Shown in pieces: positions 1-6,673 of a stretch of DNA of 11,122 nucleotides. The notes beneath the pieces are model-generated. The model saw nothing but the letters and a program-made list of their open reading frames with translations. It was not told the DNA's origin and ran no database searches. The stretch spans positions 1 to 11,122 of the forward strand of contig JAGBFZ010000402.1 in the NCBI GenBank assembly GCA_018110855.1, in the 5' to 3' direction. Made by a program: the position numbers and the translations under genes. Source of the stretch: Oscillospiraceae bacterium (GTDB lineage Bacteria > Bacillota > Clostridia > Oscillospirales > Ruminococcaceae). Positions within the stretch are counted from its first letter, which is position 1. Each line of letters starts with the position of its first letter.

Positions 1-925
1 TAGACAGCGTGACCGCCCTTGAACCGCCCCTGTTAACGGAAAATCTGTCCGCATTAGTGCCGGTAGTGCCGTTCATGACTTCAACCTGATATGGGATATT
101 ATTTTTCTTTGAATGGTCGATAAACCAACGGGAAAGCTCTCTGTCAAGAGATGGGGCAATGCCTATCATGCAGCCCTTCTGAAGCTCGCCGCACTTGCGG
201 GGATTTTCGCCGCCGCAAAGAGCAAAGCTCACATCTACCGCAATTGAAATATCGGGGTCAATGTCAAAAGCACCAATGCAGGCGCCCCGTTCACCCAGCT
301 CCTCCTGAGCGGAGAACATGACCGTAAAGGTGTACGGCAAACTGTCATAATCCCCATTAAGACTGTCCACAGCCTTGATTATCGTGCCGATACCGCAGCG
401 GTCGTCAAGTCCCGCGCCGCATATCCTGCCGTTTAATAGCTCAGTGCAAGGAGAATCAAAGGAAATGAAGTCCCCGAGAGAGATTTTCTCCGAAACCTCA
501 TCACGGGAAATGATCGGGTCAATAAAGATCTGATCCTTTTCCATAACAGAGCTGTCCTTTTTAAGATGGGGAGGCAGAGTGCAGATAACACCCGAAATAT
601 CCTCGCTGCCATGAATAATGACCCTCTGAGCTGGGAAAATGCGCCTGTCAAGACCGCCGATGCAGTCCGCCTTGATAAAGCCATCCTCGGTAATGCTTGT
701 AACTATCATACCCACCCTGTCAAGGTGAGCGTCAATGAGAACATGGGGCTTTTCGGCACATCTCTCTCCGAAATCAGCAATAACATTCCCGTTTTTTACC
801 CGAACCTTATCCGTATAGCGGAGCATAATATCCCTGCAAAGCAAAGCAGTATCCGATTCGCCGCCCGAAACACCGTTGCAGTCCGCCAGACGGATAATAA
901 GCTCCGTAAGTTCCTTTCTGTCCAT
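1..925 (-). CDS. M42-family metallo-aminopeptidase, C-terminus cut by window edge
   Basis: This is a cytosolic, two-metal aminopeptidase of the M42 (glutamyl aminopeptidase / endoglucanase-M-like) family, which trims N-terminal residues from peptides. Reading the minus strand from the ATG at 925 gives 308 uninterrupted codons to the window edge. The family motifs appear in order: DAHLDRVG (residues 65-72, first metal-binding His67), GLDDR (172-176, the bridging Asp region), SAQEELGERGA (205-215, catalytic and metal-binding Glu208/209) and AVDVSF (229-234, Asp231). Family members are usually about 340-360 residues, so some 40 C-terminal residues are missing, including the last metal-binding His. 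An AAAGGA ribosome binding site lies 9-10 bases before the ATG. The start is 24 bases after the murD stop, so the two are probably cotranscribed. The peptide substrate cannot be told from sequence. Confidence 0.93.
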   Translation of the reverse strand, partial: MDRKELTELIIRLADCNGVSGGESDTALLCRDIMLRYTDKVRVKNGNVIADFGERCAEKPHVLIDAHLDRVGMIVTSITEDGFIKADCIGGLDRRIFPAQRVIIHGSEDISGVICTLPPHLKKDSSVMEKDQIFIDPIISRDEVSEKISLGDFISFDSPCTELLNGRICGAGLDDRCGIGTIIKAVDSLNGDYDSLPYTFTVMFSAQEELGERGACIGAFDIDPDISIAVDVSFALCGGENPRKCGELQKGCMIGIAPSLDRELSRWFIDHSKKNNIPYQVEVMNGTTGTNADRFSVNRGGSRAVTLS

Positions 926-949
926 TTATATCAATCCTTTCGTGGGATA

Positions 950-2341
950 TCAGAGCGCATTGACAAGGCTCTTGAAATGATTTCCCCTGTCCTCGAACAT
1001 TCTGTACATATCAAAGCTTGCACAGGCAGGGGAGAGCGAAACGATATCGCCGCTTTTCGCATGAGCATGAGCAGTCTCCACAGCCTCCGCCATGTCATTG
1101 ACAATGATTATTTCAAGACCGCTGTCCGCAAATTTCGGTGAAGCCATAACAGCCGCCTTAATTTTTTCCTTAGTCTGCCCCATGAGAATAAGAAGCCGTA
1201 CCTTTTCGCAAACAAGATCAGCCATAGGCTCAAAGGAAATGCCCTTGTCCGAGCCGCCCATTATCATTATCTGCTTCTGAGCAAAGGTGTTCAGACAGGC
1301 TATAACTCTCGTGGGACTCGAAGCAATGGAGTTGTTGTAATATTTCACCCCGTCAAGCTCTCTCACAAGCTCAATTCGATGCTCCACGCCGCCGAACTCC
1401 ATAGCCACCTTTTTTACCGTCTCAGGCTTTACCTTGCCCCATGTAACAGCAATTGCAGTAAGATAATTTTCCACATTGTGAAGCCCGGGAATCTTAATAT
1501 CGTCCATGTGCATAACGGGAGTAACTGTTCCATAATCGCTGTAGCAAAGCATACCGTCCTCACGGAGAAATGCACCGTTATCCACCCTTTCACGCCTGCT
1601 GAAATAAGCAAGCTGACCTCTCACAAGAGGAGCAAGCTCTCTTGCCGTCTCATTGTCAAAGCTCAGAACAGCCTTGCCGAAGGCATTCTGATGAATGAGC
1701 AGATTAGCCTTAGCGTCAATATATTCCTGCATATCCTTGTGAACGTTCAGATGATTGGGAGTGATGTTGGTGATAGCCGCCACATCGGGAGAACGTCTCA
1801 TGGAAATAAGCTGAAAGCTTGAAAGCTCAACAACAGCAGCGTCGTCCTCTCTGACCTCCTCAATAATGGGAAGAAGCGCACGTCCGATGTTTCCGCCCTT
1901 ATGTACAGTCTTGCCCTCAGCAGCAAGCAGCTCCGCAATAATAGTGGTAGTGGTGGTCTTGCCGTCCGAGCCTGTAACGGCATAAATGGGGCATGGGCAA
2001 AGATCGAAGAAAACCTCCATTTCCGAGGTAACAGCAGACCCCCTCTGCCTTGCAGAGACAAGAGCCTCGTGATAATAATACATTCCGGGAGTGCGGAAAA
2101 CCACATCAAAATGACCTGCCGCAATATCCTCAAGATAAGCATCTCCAAGGGAGAATTTCGCACCTTCAGCGGAAAGCTCAGCATATTCCTTCATCTGCTC
2201 CGCAGTTTTTTTGTCGCAGACAGTAACATCAAGCCCCTTTCTGCAAAAGAGCTTAATAAGCTCGGTGTGGCTCACGCCCACGCCGATAAAAGCGATCTTT
2301 ATATTTTTCATATCGGAAAAGAACTTTTCTGCTTTAGTCAC
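950..2341 (-). CDS. murD: UDP-N-acetylmuramoylalanine--D-glutamate ligase (MurD)
   Basis: MurD is the cytosolic Mur ligase that joins D-glutamate to UDP-MurNAc-L-alanine, using ATP, in peptidoglycan precursor synthesis. The 463-residue product has the usual length. It shows an N-terminal Rossmann-like UDP-binding part (IAFIGVGVS, 16-24), the ATP loop TGSDGKTTT (123-131), the VELSSFQL strand (171-178), the N-x-T-P-N-H-L segment (192-198) with the lysine region following (AK, 210-211), a YNNS-type segment, GGSDKG, and the C-terminal signature LSPACASFDMYRMFEDRGNHF. The start is a GTG 12 bases downstream of GAGAGG, which is long spacing. An ATG at codon 11 (MKNIKI) would also fit the family but has no visible ribosome binding site. 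A promoter lies at 2382-2410, and the M42 peptidase follows in the same direction. Confidence 0.96.
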   Translation of the reverse strand: MTKAEKFFSDMKNIKIAFIGVGVSHTELIKLFCRKGLDVTVCDKKTAEQMKEYAELSAEGAKFSLGDAYLEDIAAGHFDVVFRTPGMYYYHEALVSARQRGSAVTSEMEVFFDLCPCPIYAVTGSDGKTTTTTIIAELLAAEGKTVHKGGNIGRALLPIIEEVREDDAAVVELSSFQLISMRRSPDVAAITNITPNHLNVHKDMQEYIDAKANLLIHQNAFGKAVLSFDNETARELAPLVRGQLAYFSRRERVDNGAFLREDGMLCYSDYGTVTPVMHMDDIKIPGLHNVENYLTAIAVTWGKVKPETVKKVAMEFGGVEHRIELVRELDGVKYYNNSIASSPTRVIACLNTFAQKQIMIMGGSDKGISFEPMADLVCEKVRLLILMGQTKEKIKAAVMASPKFADSGLEIIIVNDMAEAVETAHAHAKSGDIVSLSPACASFDMYRMFEDRGNHFKSLVNAL

Positions 2342-2381
2342 TTAAAACCATATCCTCTCAAAAAATAGTAATTCACTTTAT

Positions 2382-2410
2382 ATTATACTACATTTCGGGA
2401 GAATTATCAA
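2382..2410 (-). promoter_or_regulatory. Promoter of murD (sigma-A type)
   Basis: On the minus strand, TTGATA (2410-2405) is followed by a 17-base spacer and TATAAT (2387-2382). This is a near-consensus housekeeping promoter with exact spacing. Transcription would start near 2375 and give a leader of about 34 bases carrying the GAGAGG ribosome binding site of murD. Confidence 0.85.
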
Positions 2411-2469
2411 TACAAAATGTTGTGACTTAAACAATAAAAAATTAGGGATTAAGCACAACTTAAGAAAAA

Positions 2470-2505
2470 ACAGAGCTGCACATTAACCATAACGTGCAGC
2501 TCTGT
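2470..2505 (-). terminator. Rho-independent terminator after the YgjP-type gene
   Basis: A perfect 12-bp inverted repeat (ACAGAGCTGCAC at 2470-2481 with GTGCAGCTCTGT at 2494-2505) encloses a 12-base loop. On the minus strand it is followed directly by a run of T residues (complement of the A run ending at 2470). It begins 7 bases after the stop codon of the metal hydrolase gene and separates that gene from the murD promoter. Confidence 0.92.
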
Positions 2506-2512
2506 GATTTTC

Positions 2513-3190
2513 TCACTCCAGCCCGAATTCCGCAATGACCCTCTGCATCTCAGCAAGCCTGTCTCTGCGCTCCTTGTGATCGGGAATAAACCGAGCCACC
2601 AGCTCCCAGAAAGCATCGGAGTGATCCATGTGAACAGTGTGACAAAGCTCATGAACGATAACATAATCAATAAGCTCGGGATCGGCAGCAATGAGCTTCC
2701 AGGATAGATTTATCGACTTCCGAGCAGAGCAGCTTCCCCATCTTGTACCCGCCGAATTTATCCTCACCGCCGAAATATCCATGCCCATTTCCCCCGCCGC
2801 AAGCCATACCTTGGGGATAAGATATTCCTTTGCAATGCGGGCATAAAGCCTGCGTAAATATGGCAGCAGCTCCTCAAGTGTCATGTTCCCGGGAATATGA
2901 ATAACGCCGTCAATATATCCGTAAGGCTCCGCATGGCTCACAGCCCGCAGCTCACCGAAAAGAGGGAGAGCCTCAGGCGGACGGGAAAGCCGTTCCCTGC
3001 GGCTTTCGGAACGCTTTTCGGCAGCAGAGGAGTGCTTTTCTATCCACGAGGACTTCTCCTTAACGATCTCATCTATCCTCTCATCGGGAAACCCATAAGG
3101 CGCACGGACAATAAGCCTGCCGTTCTTATCAACAGAAAGAGCGACCGTCTTTCTTCTGCTTCTGACAATGGAGTAATCCAAAAAGCTCAC
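2513..3190 (-). CDS. YgjP-type (DUF45/M48-like) zinc metal hydrolase
   Basis: The 225-residue product belongs to the YgjP/DUF45 group of small SprT/M48-like zinc proteins. The zinc site is visible as VHELCHTVHMDHSDAFW (179-195): His180 and His184 of the HELxH motif, Glu181 as the likely catalytic residue, and His190 as probable third ligand. Other family marks are the basic N-terminus (SRRKTVALSV, 11-20), INSAGTRWGSCS (145-155) and the NLSWKLI strand (161-167). No signal peptide or membrane segment is seen, so it should be cytosolic. The biological substrate is not settled for this family: some members are called metallopeptidases and the E. coli protein has been described as a nucleotide pyrophosphatase. 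The start is a GTG with only a weak ribosome binding site (GAAAGATGG just upstream). The gene has its own promoter and terminator. Confidence 0.9.
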   Translation of the reverse strand: MSFLDYSIVRSRRKTVALSVDKNGRLIVRAPYGFPDERIDEIVKEKSSWIEKHSSAAEKRSESRRERLSRPPEALPLFGELRAVSHAEPYGYIDGVIHIPGNMTLEELLPYLRRLYARIAKEYLIPKVWLAAGEMGMDISAVRINSAGTRWGSCSARKSINLSWKLIAADPELIDYVIVHELCHTVHMDHSDAFWELVARFIPDHKERRDRLAEMQRVIAEFGLE

Positions 3191-3217
3191 CCATCTTTCA
3201 ATAAATCGTTTTATACA

Positions 3218-3245
3218 ATTATATCATATAATGGGGAAAATTCAA
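3218..3245 (-). promoter_or_regulatory. Promoter of the YgjP-type gene
   Basis: On the minus strand, TTGAAT (3245-3240), a 16-base spacer and TATAAT (3223-3218) form a good sigma-A promoter. The start point would be near 3210, leaving a leader of about 20 bases before the GTG. It diverges from the promoter at 3335-3363, with about 90 bases between the two -35 boxes. Confidence 0.75.
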
Positions 3246-3334
3246 CGTATAATCTGTAAAAACTGACGAATTGCACTAATAATTTTCTGCAACTTGTGCG
3301 AAGTGGAGAAAATGAGGACAGGCAGCACAATTCC

Positions 3335-3363
3335 TTGACATAAAGCCAAAATAAGGGTATAAT
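3335..3363 (+). promoter_or_regulatory. Consensus sigma-A promoter of the 35-residue membrane protein
   Basis: TTGACA (3335-3340), a 17-base spacer and TATAAT (3358-3363) match the housekeeping consensus at all 12 positions with ideal spacing. Transcription should start near 3370, leaving a 5' leader of about 44 bases. Such a perfect promoter suggests strong expression unless a repressor blocks it. I see no clear operator. Confidence 0.9.
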
Positions 3364-3398
3364 ATAAATATCAGAGAAGATCAAATTCACACTGTATC

Positions 3399-3405
3399 AA
3401 GGAGG
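3399..3405 (+). promoter_or_regulatory. Ribosome binding site of the small membrane protein
   Basis: AAGGAGG, complementary to the 16S rRNA 3' end, sits 8 bases before the ATG at 3414. It is the strongest ribosome binding site in the window and is the main reason for treating the short frame behind it as a real gene. Confidence 0.88.
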
Positions 3406-3413
3406 AGTCGGTC

Positions 3414-3521
3414 ATGAACAAGAATAATGCACGGAGCATAGTACAATCGGTATTCACAGCAATAGAATTTGCGGCAGTATTTATGATGGCCGCAGTGATA
3501 GTAGTGTTCGGAATATTGTAA
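3414..3521 (+). CDS. Small single-pass membrane protein, 35 residues, unknown function
   Basis: A short frame beginning MNKNNARSIVQS encodes 35 residues and ends in TAA. It has a polar, positively charged N-terminus (Lys3, Arg7) followed by a hydrophobic stretch from about residue 13 to 35 (ending AAVIVVFGIL), broken only by Thr15 and Glu18. This predicts one membrane helix with the N-terminus inside. It is framed by a consensus promoter, an AAGGAGG site 8 bases upstream and a strong terminator 14 bases after the stop, so it forms its own transcript of about 195 bases. I do not recognise the family. A small stress or regulatory membrane peptide, a partner subunit of a membrane protein, or a type I toxin are all possible. 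No antisense promoter typical of a type I toxin was found. Confidence 0.78.
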   Translation: MNKNNARSIVQSVFTAIEFAAVFMMAAVIVVFGIL

Positions 3522-3534
3522 TTCAGTAAAATGG

Positions 3535-3564
3535 GGGAGCCGTTCTTCGGAGCGGCTCCTTTTT
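3535..3564 (+). terminator. UUCG-capped Rho-independent terminator
   Basis: GGAGCCGTTC (3536-3545) pairs with GAGCGGCTCC (3550-3559) around the loop TTCG, giving a 10-bp stem closed by the very stable C(UUCG)G tetraloop. A T5 run follows at 3560-3564. It ends the small membrane protein transcript and insulates it from the next promoter. Confidence 0.95.
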
Positions 3565-3578
3565 GCATTAATATGGAC

Positions 3579-3629
3579 ATCAATTTTTTTGTAAAAAAAG
3601 TTGAAATCCGTTGAAAAATGTGATATAAT
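3579..3629 (+). promoter_or_regulatory. Promoter of the four-gene aroK operon, with UP-like element
   Basis: TTGAAA (3601-3606), a 17-base spacer and TATAAT (3624-3629) form the core. TG at 3621-3622 makes it an extended -10 promoter. Directly upstream, 3579-3600 holds a T7 tract, GT and an A7 tract, resembling the UP element bound by the RNA polymerase alpha subunit. The start point would be near 3636, only about 15 bases before the first possible start codon of the operon. Confidence 0.85.
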
Positions 3630-3650
3630 AAAACAAAGTATGCGCCTGTG

Positions 3651-5450
3651 ATGACAGCAGGCAAAGAGGTGAGAAAAACGGAGACCGCAGTATTCGCAGT
3701 ACCGGGCAGCAACAGCTTTCATAGCTTTGAGCTGTCGAGATCGCTGCTCAGATTTGCCGAGTTTGATTTTACATATTTCTGGGAGCAGTGCATTGAGGTA
3801 GGCAGGAACGCCAGAAAAACGGGCAGGATATCCCAAAACATGGAAAATATGGCAGTAAACGCCGTAGTAAAATGCCACCCCTATGTGGAAGCCTGCGCCC
3901 AGACGGAGTATGCGTCAGTGGTGCTCGACTGCATAATCGCATATATATGCCACTCCGAGGGAATAGGTCTCGAGGAGCTGTGGGCAAGATGTATCTCACC
4001 CAAAAGCCTTTACGAAAAGAATATATTTTACAGAGTCAGCGAATATAAAACAAGCAGAGGCATAAACCAGTGGATAAATATCGTCCGAATGCAGGAATAT
4101 GCCCGTTCAAAGCTTAAATTCATATATGAATGTGAATCCAACGTAATGCTCCGTCCCGAGGAATACCGTGCAAGAGCGGAATATTTCGACCTTGCCTTCA
4201 GCGTAGCTGCAAACGAAACAGGCTGCCCCATGGATAAGCTTCCCTCAGTTAAGATGTACAGCCCCTCGCAGCTTCCCGATTCGGTCTTTATGATGGGAAG
4301 AACATCGAAAAATATCTACCGCCGCCTGTCCGACGTCCTCCGGGACGCAGAGCAGTGGGACAAGAGAAACTTAAACGACCATAACAGAGACCAGACCGCC
4401 CTTGACGCCTTCAGCTATGTCAAGGATATGCCCCGACTGGCAGAGAATGATATGAGATTTGTGCTTGAAGCCATGTCGGAGCTGCCCGAAAAGGTATATG
4501 TCCCCGACAGCTTCAAAGCAATGATAGACCTTGAATTTACCCTTATGAGCGAAAAAGGGATATATCTCTCGAAATGCCCCCGCTGCGGCAAATATTTCGT
4601 CAGGGATATAAACGAAAAATCGCCCTATTGCCATAGAGTAAATTCCAGCGGAATGACCTGCTCCGAGCAGATAACCGAGGAGCTTGGAATTGCGGCAATG
4701 AAGCGCAGTGAAGAGTCGCCTGTCCCGAAACCTGCTCACACCGAAACGGCAGATACGGGTGTACAGGAGGCAGAGCAGCTGTCCTTCACCGAGGAAATAA
4801 TTCCCGAAGAAACGCCCCCCGAGGAAGCAATACCCGAAAATTCGGAGAATAAAGAACTCCCTGTCACCGAAGAAAAGTCTGTTCCCATCGAGATACCAAA
4901 GGAGCTTGAAAAACGCTGCCAGAGGGTATATAACCTGCTTTATAAGCGTATAGGTACCCTTATGACCGAAAGGGAGTTCCGAGAATGGTCGGGCTATCTT
5001 TCCGATACCAAGCGAGATCTCAGAGAAGGCAATGCGGAAATATCCCAGATGGAGGAATTTCTGGATTATTGGGAGACCGCAGTAAAAAAGCAGTCCCGCA
5101 AAAGCAGAAAGCATAAGGGCAGCGCAGTATATTCGGAAAACACCTCCGCCATACACAGCGTAACGGATACAAACGAGCTTAACAGTCTTTTCAACGAAGC
5201 GCTGAAAGCCGCAGAGGAAAAGGAGGACTCGGGCATATCCCCCGCAGGAACGGAAGCCGTCCCCGAGGAAAGGGAGTTCAAGCCCTTTGAGCCGCCCAAA
5301 TACAGCACCGTCCTTGAAGCCATGATGGACGGCAAATATAAATCGGAGGAGCTTCTCACCGACAGCATAGGGGACTCCGACAGCGGAGATATCACCGTAA
5401 ACGGCAAAAAAATAACTCTTCCCAAATGGGAGAAGATCAAGCGAGAATGA
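3651..5450 (+). CDS. Uncharacterised zinc-ribbon protein, DUF6076-like, with acidic insert
   Basis: The product is about 599 residues and its function is unknown. Positions below are counted from the GTG at 3648. The first 300 residues look helical and unlike anything I can name. A zinc-ribbon pattern follows: Cys310-x2-Cys313-x14-Cys328-x9-Cys338 (KCPRCGKYF, then YCHR, then TCSE). Residues 421-475 (RVYNLLYKRIG, then EFREWSGYLSDTKRDLREG) are a charged helical segment. Zinc ribbon plus such a segment recalls the DUF6076 group common in Clostridia; I assign this from memory of the pattern. Between them, residues 355-415 are rich in Glu and Pro and probably disordered. The last 120 residues are charged and low in complexity. 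No signal or membrane segment is seen. The start is uncertain: GTG 3648 and ATG 3651 have no ribosome binding site, and GTG 3669 has a weak one (AGCAGG). The stop overlaps the next gene's start. Confidence 0.82.
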   Translation: MTAGKEVRKTETAVFAVPGSNSFHSFELSRSLLRFAEFDFTYFWEQCIEVGRNARKTGRISQNMENMAVNAVVKCHPYVEACAQTEYASVVLDCIIAYICHSEGIGLEELWARCISPKSLYEKNIFYRVSEYKTSRGINQWINIVRMQEYARSKLKFIYECESNVMLRPEEYRARAEYFDLAFSVAANETGCPMDKLPSVKMYSPSQLPDSVFMMGRTSKNIYRRLSDVLRDAEQWDKRNLNDHNRDQTALDAFSYVKDMPRLAENDMRFVLEAMSELPEKVYVPDSFKAMIDLEFTLMSEKGIYLSKCPRCGKYFVRDINEKSPYCHRVNSSGMTCSEQITEELGIAAMKRSEESPVPKPAHTETADTGVQEAEQLSFTEEIIPEETPPEEAIPENSENKELPVTEEKSVPIEIPKELEKRCQRVYNLLYKRIGTLMTEREFREWSGYLSDTKRDLREGNAEISQMEEFLDYWETAVKKQSRKSRKHKGSAVYSENTSAIHSVTDTNELNSLFNEALKAAEEKEDSGISPAGTEAVPEEREFKPFEPPKYSTVLEAMMDGKYKSEELLTDSIGDSDSGDITVNGKKITLPKWEKIKRE

Positions 5451-6121
5451 TAAGTGCGGGAGATGATACAGTGGATTTTATCAATGAAGCCGCCGCAATA
5501 AACGGGCTTGCCGAGGAGATAGTAAAGGGCGGCGTGTGCCTGTTCAACGCCGTAAAATATATCTACTCAATAGCCGAGGAAAGCTTCTATACCGTAAGCA
5601 TAAAGGACGCCTTCAAGATCGTCCTCAATAATATAACCGATACCGATTCCCTCACCGCATTGGGACTGAGAATAGACGAAAAAAACTGCGGAGAGATGCT
5701 TGGGGAGGAGTATGAAAAGGTGCTGCCCCTCATGGTGTACAGCCTTGCAGTAAGAATACCCGTGCTCAAGAATCTCAAGGGAGAGAGCGGCCCCATGACC
5801 GACGACCAGCTTTATAAGGTCTACAATGCGGTAATGGCAAGGGGAGCGGAGAATTATAAGGAAGCCGTGACCGAGAGCTTCATGGAGATAAAATATCTTG
5901 TCCGCAAGGCAAAACGGCTTCCGCCCTATAATGCCGACTGGTACAAGACCTATATATACACAAACGTCCCCGCCCTTGCGGAGATAACCAATAAGAATAT
6001 GTTCCTCTTAGGCTTTGCGGACGTGCTTTTTGCAATGTTCTATTCCTGCCTTGAGGAAACGCTTTTTGAGAAAATAAAGGAATATTCCGTTGACGATTTC
6101 GGAGAATCGGTTGAGATATAA
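5447..6121 (+). CDS. Unrecognised helical protein, coupled to the upstream zinc-ribbon gene
   Basis: I do not recognise this 224-residue protein. It reads as mostly alpha-helical and soluble, with hydrophobic patches around residues 92-107 (VLPLMVYSLAVRIPVL) and 185-201 (MFLLGFADVLFAMFYSC). The second is too interrupted to be a confident membrane helix. It has no metal-binding cysteine cluster and no nucleotide loop. The ATG at 5447 overlaps the preceding TGA (ATGA), which suggests translational coupling. An in-frame ATG at 5426 lies inside the upstream gene and has no ribosome binding site, so I prefer 5447. GGAGAA about 12 bases upstream may help initiation. The coupling suggests that the two products are needed in fixed ratio and may act together. 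Confidence 0.8.
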   Translation: MISAGDDTVDFINEAAAINGLAEEIVKGGVCLFNAVKYIYSIAEESFYTVSIKDAFKIVLNNITDTDSLTALGLRIDEKNCGEMLGEEYEKVLPLMVYSLAVRIPVLKNLKGESGPMTDDQLYKVYNAVMARGAENYKEAVTESFMEIKYLVRKAKRLPPYNADWYKTYIYTNVPALAEITNKNMFLLGFADVLFAMFYSCLEETLFEKIKEYSVDDFGESVEI

Positions 6122-6149
6122 CTATTTCGTTGAAAGGAACGAGCTTACT

Positions 6150-6665
6150 ATGACAATTTACCTTTGCGGCTTTATGGGCTGCGGAAAGACCACCGCAGGC
6201 AGAGCCCTTGCGGATATGATGAGCCTTGAATATACGGATATGGACGCATATATCGAGAAAAAGGCAGGCATGAGCATACCGCAGATATTTGCGGAAAAAG
6301 GCGAGGATTCATTCAGACGAATGGAGACCGAAGCCGTAGCCGAGCTTGGAAAAGCAGGAGGAATAATCGCCTGCGGAGGCGGAGCAATGCTAAAGGAGAT
6401 AAATGCAAAGACCGCCGCAGAATACGGAACGGTGGTCTATATAGATGTCCCCTATGACGCGTGCTACGACCGCATTTCGGGGGATACCAACCGCCCCATA
6501 GTAATGGCAAATACCAAGGAATCACTTGAGGAGATATATAATGACAGAGTACCCCTGTACATAGCCCATTCACAGATAAAAGCGGACGGCACAGGCTCAC
6601 CCGAGGCAATAGCTGCCCGCATCAGGGACGCTGTAAAGGAACACCTTAATATTCAGAAAGGATAA
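6150..6665 (+). CDS. aroK: Shikimate kinase
   Basis: This cytosolic enzyme phosphorylates shikimate to shikimate 3-phosphate with ATP, the fifth step of the chorismate pathway. The 171-residue product has normal length. It shows the Walker A loop GFMGCGKTT (7-15), the shikimate-binding Asp pair TDMD (29-32), FRRMET (55-60) with the substrate Arg, the GGG turn (76-78), the lid Arg in TNRPI (113-117), and NDRVPLY (131-137) carrying the second substrate Arg. I chose the ATG at 6150 because AAAGGA lies 11 bases upstream and the protein then begins MTIYLCGFMG, as the family does. A longer frame from 6090 would overlap the previous gene and add an unrelated tail. It sits 28 bases after the helical-protein gene and 8 bases before the activase-like gene. 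No other shikimate-pathway gene is in the window. Confidence 0.96.
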   Translation: MTIYLCGFMGCGKTTAGRALADMMSLEYTDMDAYIEKKAGMSIPQIFAEKGEDSFRRMETEAVAELGKAGGIIACGGGAMLKEINAKTAAEYGTVVYIDVPYDACYDRISGDTNRPIVMANTKESLEEIYNDRVPLYIAHSQIKADGTGSPEAIAARIRDAVKEHLNIQKG

Positions 6666-6673
6666 TCAGTAAA

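Noticed and set aside
566..1141. A 191-codon plus-strand open frame across the M42 peptidase and the murD end
   Set aside because: It runs through the junction of two well-supported minus-strand genes and has no motif or start signal.
3269..3302. An imperfect inverted repeat (TTGCAC ... GTGCGAA) between the diverging promoters, as a possible operator
   Set aside because: Only about 4-6 pairs match with a bulge and a 19-base centre, which is common by chance. It was not listed as a site.
3371..3560. An antisense RNA to the 35-residue protein, as in type I toxin-antitoxin pairs
   Set aside because: On the minus strand I found only isolated TACAAT- or TACTAT-like hexamers (around 3515-3520 and 3437-3442) without a -35 box at proper distance. 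A toxin role is therefore not supported, though not excluded.
3581..3603. The T7-GT-A7 palindrome as a second terminator
   Set aside because: An A/T-only hairpin with a 2-base loop is not a credible terminator. Its place just upstream of a -35 box fits an UP-like promoter element better.
4371..5156. A 261-codon minus-strand open frame inside the zinc-ribbon gene
   Set aside because: It is rich in Phe, Tyr, Gly and Leu in a pattern expected from reading an acidic coding strand backwards. It has no ribosome binding site or promoter and is fully inside a better-supported gene.
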